Assembly: GCA_002633005.1 (NCBI GenBank)
Contig: NMRA01000102.1
Location: forward strand, 449,511 to 511,510
Source of the DNA: Phoronis australis
Lineage: Eukaryota > Phoronida > Phoronidae
Direction: 5' to 3'
Length of the DNA stretch: 62,000 nt
Positions 60,370-62,000 of this stretch are shown here, in pieces. Numbering within the stretch: position 1 is the stretch's first letter; each line of letters starts with the position of its first letter. The translations under genes and the position numbers were made by a program. Below the pieces are notes generated by a model that was given only the letters and a program-made list of their open reading frames with translations, had not been told where the DNA came from and did not search any database.

Positions 60370-62000
60370 CTGAAACAAGTACAAAGTATTTAATGCACAC
60401 ACCACACAACTAGCAAACTGGATAATTTTATAAAAATGGTGCTTAATATTGCTATTTTCCACAAAAATAAGATTTTGACTTATAATTTTCAATGGCAAAA
60501 TAACTGACTGAGAGTAAAGGAAACCTCTCAAGAATTATTTTGTGACAACTATACTGCACAAACCTTAGCTAATGAATATACTAAAATTATACTAAAATTT
60601 CCTTAATATTTATTTTTGTAAAGAATTTCAGGAAGTATGTTTGTGCTAGTAAATGTCAGTATGGAACGCCTCCCTATATCATTGTGCTAGCAAATGTCAA
60701 TACAACAGACTGTGTATCAATTTCAATTTCTAGAACTAAAACTCGGGCATTGAAATTTTGCAACCCTCTTTACAAGTACTCATATGTAAAACTTGGCTTG
60801 TGGCCATTGTTTAACTTCACTGCATCTGTTCATGACTCCAAACCAGCTAGGTCTTTATGTTCAACATATAGCTATGACCTTTATTATACCCACTCTAGCT
60901 CGGATTCATTGAATAATTGGTTTTAGCTAAGTGCTGTTGTCTGCAAGGCCACTGAACTAGACAATGGTATAAAGATAAGATTTACAAGCAATTTGACTCA
61001 AGGTTGAGCCTAATTCATAGTTCATCAATTTTAGAATTTTATTCAGAAGTGCCTCTAAAATACATGTTCACTTTTACCTCTATGACGACACCCAAGTACT
61101 GGAGCTCATTAAAAAATTTCTTTTAGTTATGCTCTCCTAATATTAACAACAATCTGCAATCCATCATATACCAAGTACAATTAGTCCTACACCAGACTTA
61201 AAGAGAATTACCTTCCAACTGGTACTCAACCACTGTTCAAATTTCAGTAGAGAAGAAATAAGTCTTGGCAAAGCAGTGAGATAACCAACAACCTCTATAA
61301 ATACAGTGAACAGCCATTTTGTCACAGTATGCAACATTGCTTGAATTGCTTCTCCAATGCAGCATCAGAAAACTATTGAATCTCACAAGTCTGCAACACT
61401 CGCTCATTGCATGTTGACATCATTTCCCCCAGACACACCGATATTGCACATACCTGTCAATATGGAAGTTGCTCTTGGCAACCAGGTGAACAAGTTAATG
61501 ACAAGACGTGCCTGGGGATTGGGCTGATGGATGGTGTCTTTGGCTTTCATAAACAAATTAGTTTTTCCGAAAAGTATCCTTTTAACAATAATTCATTTGA
61601 TTTCTGTCAGCAACAGTGCATTGGTGGTCACAAGAAATTAAAACCTCAGTCACAGGCAGGAGTAAAAAATACATAAAAAATACATGAAGATTCATTGTGA
61701 CAACAAGTATGCCCATTTATGTTAATATTGCTGGCATCATCGGTTTCAACAAGTGGGTCAAATTTCAAATGAAATTTTGAATTCTTCTCGATCACTGCTT
61801 AAAAATGCTGCAGTTTGCCAAACTTGTTCAAAGGAATACCTAGAATCTATTTTTATGAAATTACTCAATAAATATCATAGCTCACCACTTTCATGTTGTT
61901 CCTACTGCTATTTCCTGAATGTACAAACTGGGAATTTTCTGATGTAACATCACAGGGAAACCAATCCCTCAGCATGTGGCATTTTGTTATTGGAATAGAA
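60370..62000. other. DNAAF2 upstream intron, no convincing exon
   Basis: This should be intron of the minus-strand gene or contain earlier exons. One minus-strand frame ending FEQWLSTSWK before a gtaatt donor-like site (61212/61211) is phase-compatible with the exon at 60369. It is hydrophobic and matches nothing I know in kintoun, so I do not call it. Confidence 0.4.

Noticed and set aside
61212-61365. Possible upstream DNAAF2 exon (minus) ending FEQWLSTSWK before gtaatt
   Set aside because: The donor-like site and phase fit, but the peptide is hydrophobic, the acceptor is unclear and it resembles nothing known in kintoun. Transcript data could revive it.

Overview
The window is about 62 kb of eukaryotic, intron-rich draft genome. 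It has two assembly gaps (25543-25927 and 47087-47763) and one isolated N (32619). Spliceosomal GT-AG introns, two motile-cilium genes, an aminoethylphosphonate transaminase and a mix of LINE, DIRS-like, hAT and other DNA-transposon relics point to a marine invertebrate animal. An amphioxus, hemichordate or lophotrochozoan would fit, but the sequence alone does not decide which.

Four protein-coding genes could be assembled exon by exon. (1) 3000-5972 (+): the last three exons of a 2-aminoethylphosphonate:pyruvate transaminase (PhnW family); its 5' part lies outside the window. (2) 24185-10044 (-): a complete 16-exon, 861-residue DRC7 (CCDC135/lobo), a nexin-dynein regulatory complex subunit. 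(3) 24713-54281 (+): TTC27, from its start codon to its stop, with one internal exon probably lost in the 47 kb gap. (4) 60369-55821 (-): the last four exons of a gene best matched to DNAAF2/kintoun, a cytoplasmic dynein-arm assembly factor. DRC7 and TTC27 are divergent and share a 527-bp intergenic promoter with an RFX X-box-like site 58 bp upstream of the DRC7 ATG. phnW/DRC7 and TTC27/DNAAF2 are convergent pairs.

The rest is introns and repeats. The dominant repeat, called R1 here, occurs six times (about 4.1-5.5, 8.5-9.3, 16.6-17.7 reversed, 31.8-33.9, 47.9-49.1 and 50.1-51.5 kb). It is built of diverged units of about 145 bp, each carrying a CTAGTGGC core that fits the CTCF consensus. Other elements are a LINE with a nested hAT MITE (1-2345), a foldback element (27.2-28.3 kb), a DIRS-like remnant (41.9-44.5 kb), several small palindromic MITEs, two larger TIR elements (52.4-53.5 and 57.7-58.7 kb), two tRNA-like SINE fragments and about twenty minisatellites.

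The most unusual pattern is that several tandem arrays sit on splice junctions. They copy the 3' splice site of a phnW exon four times at a 45-bp, in-frame period, and the 5' splice sites of TTC27 exons 7 and 18. Others abut the DRC7 exon 3 donor and the TTC27 exon 9 acceptor. Together with the CTCF-motif repeat, this is what most deserves a second look. No CRISPR, operon or other prokaryotic feature is present.
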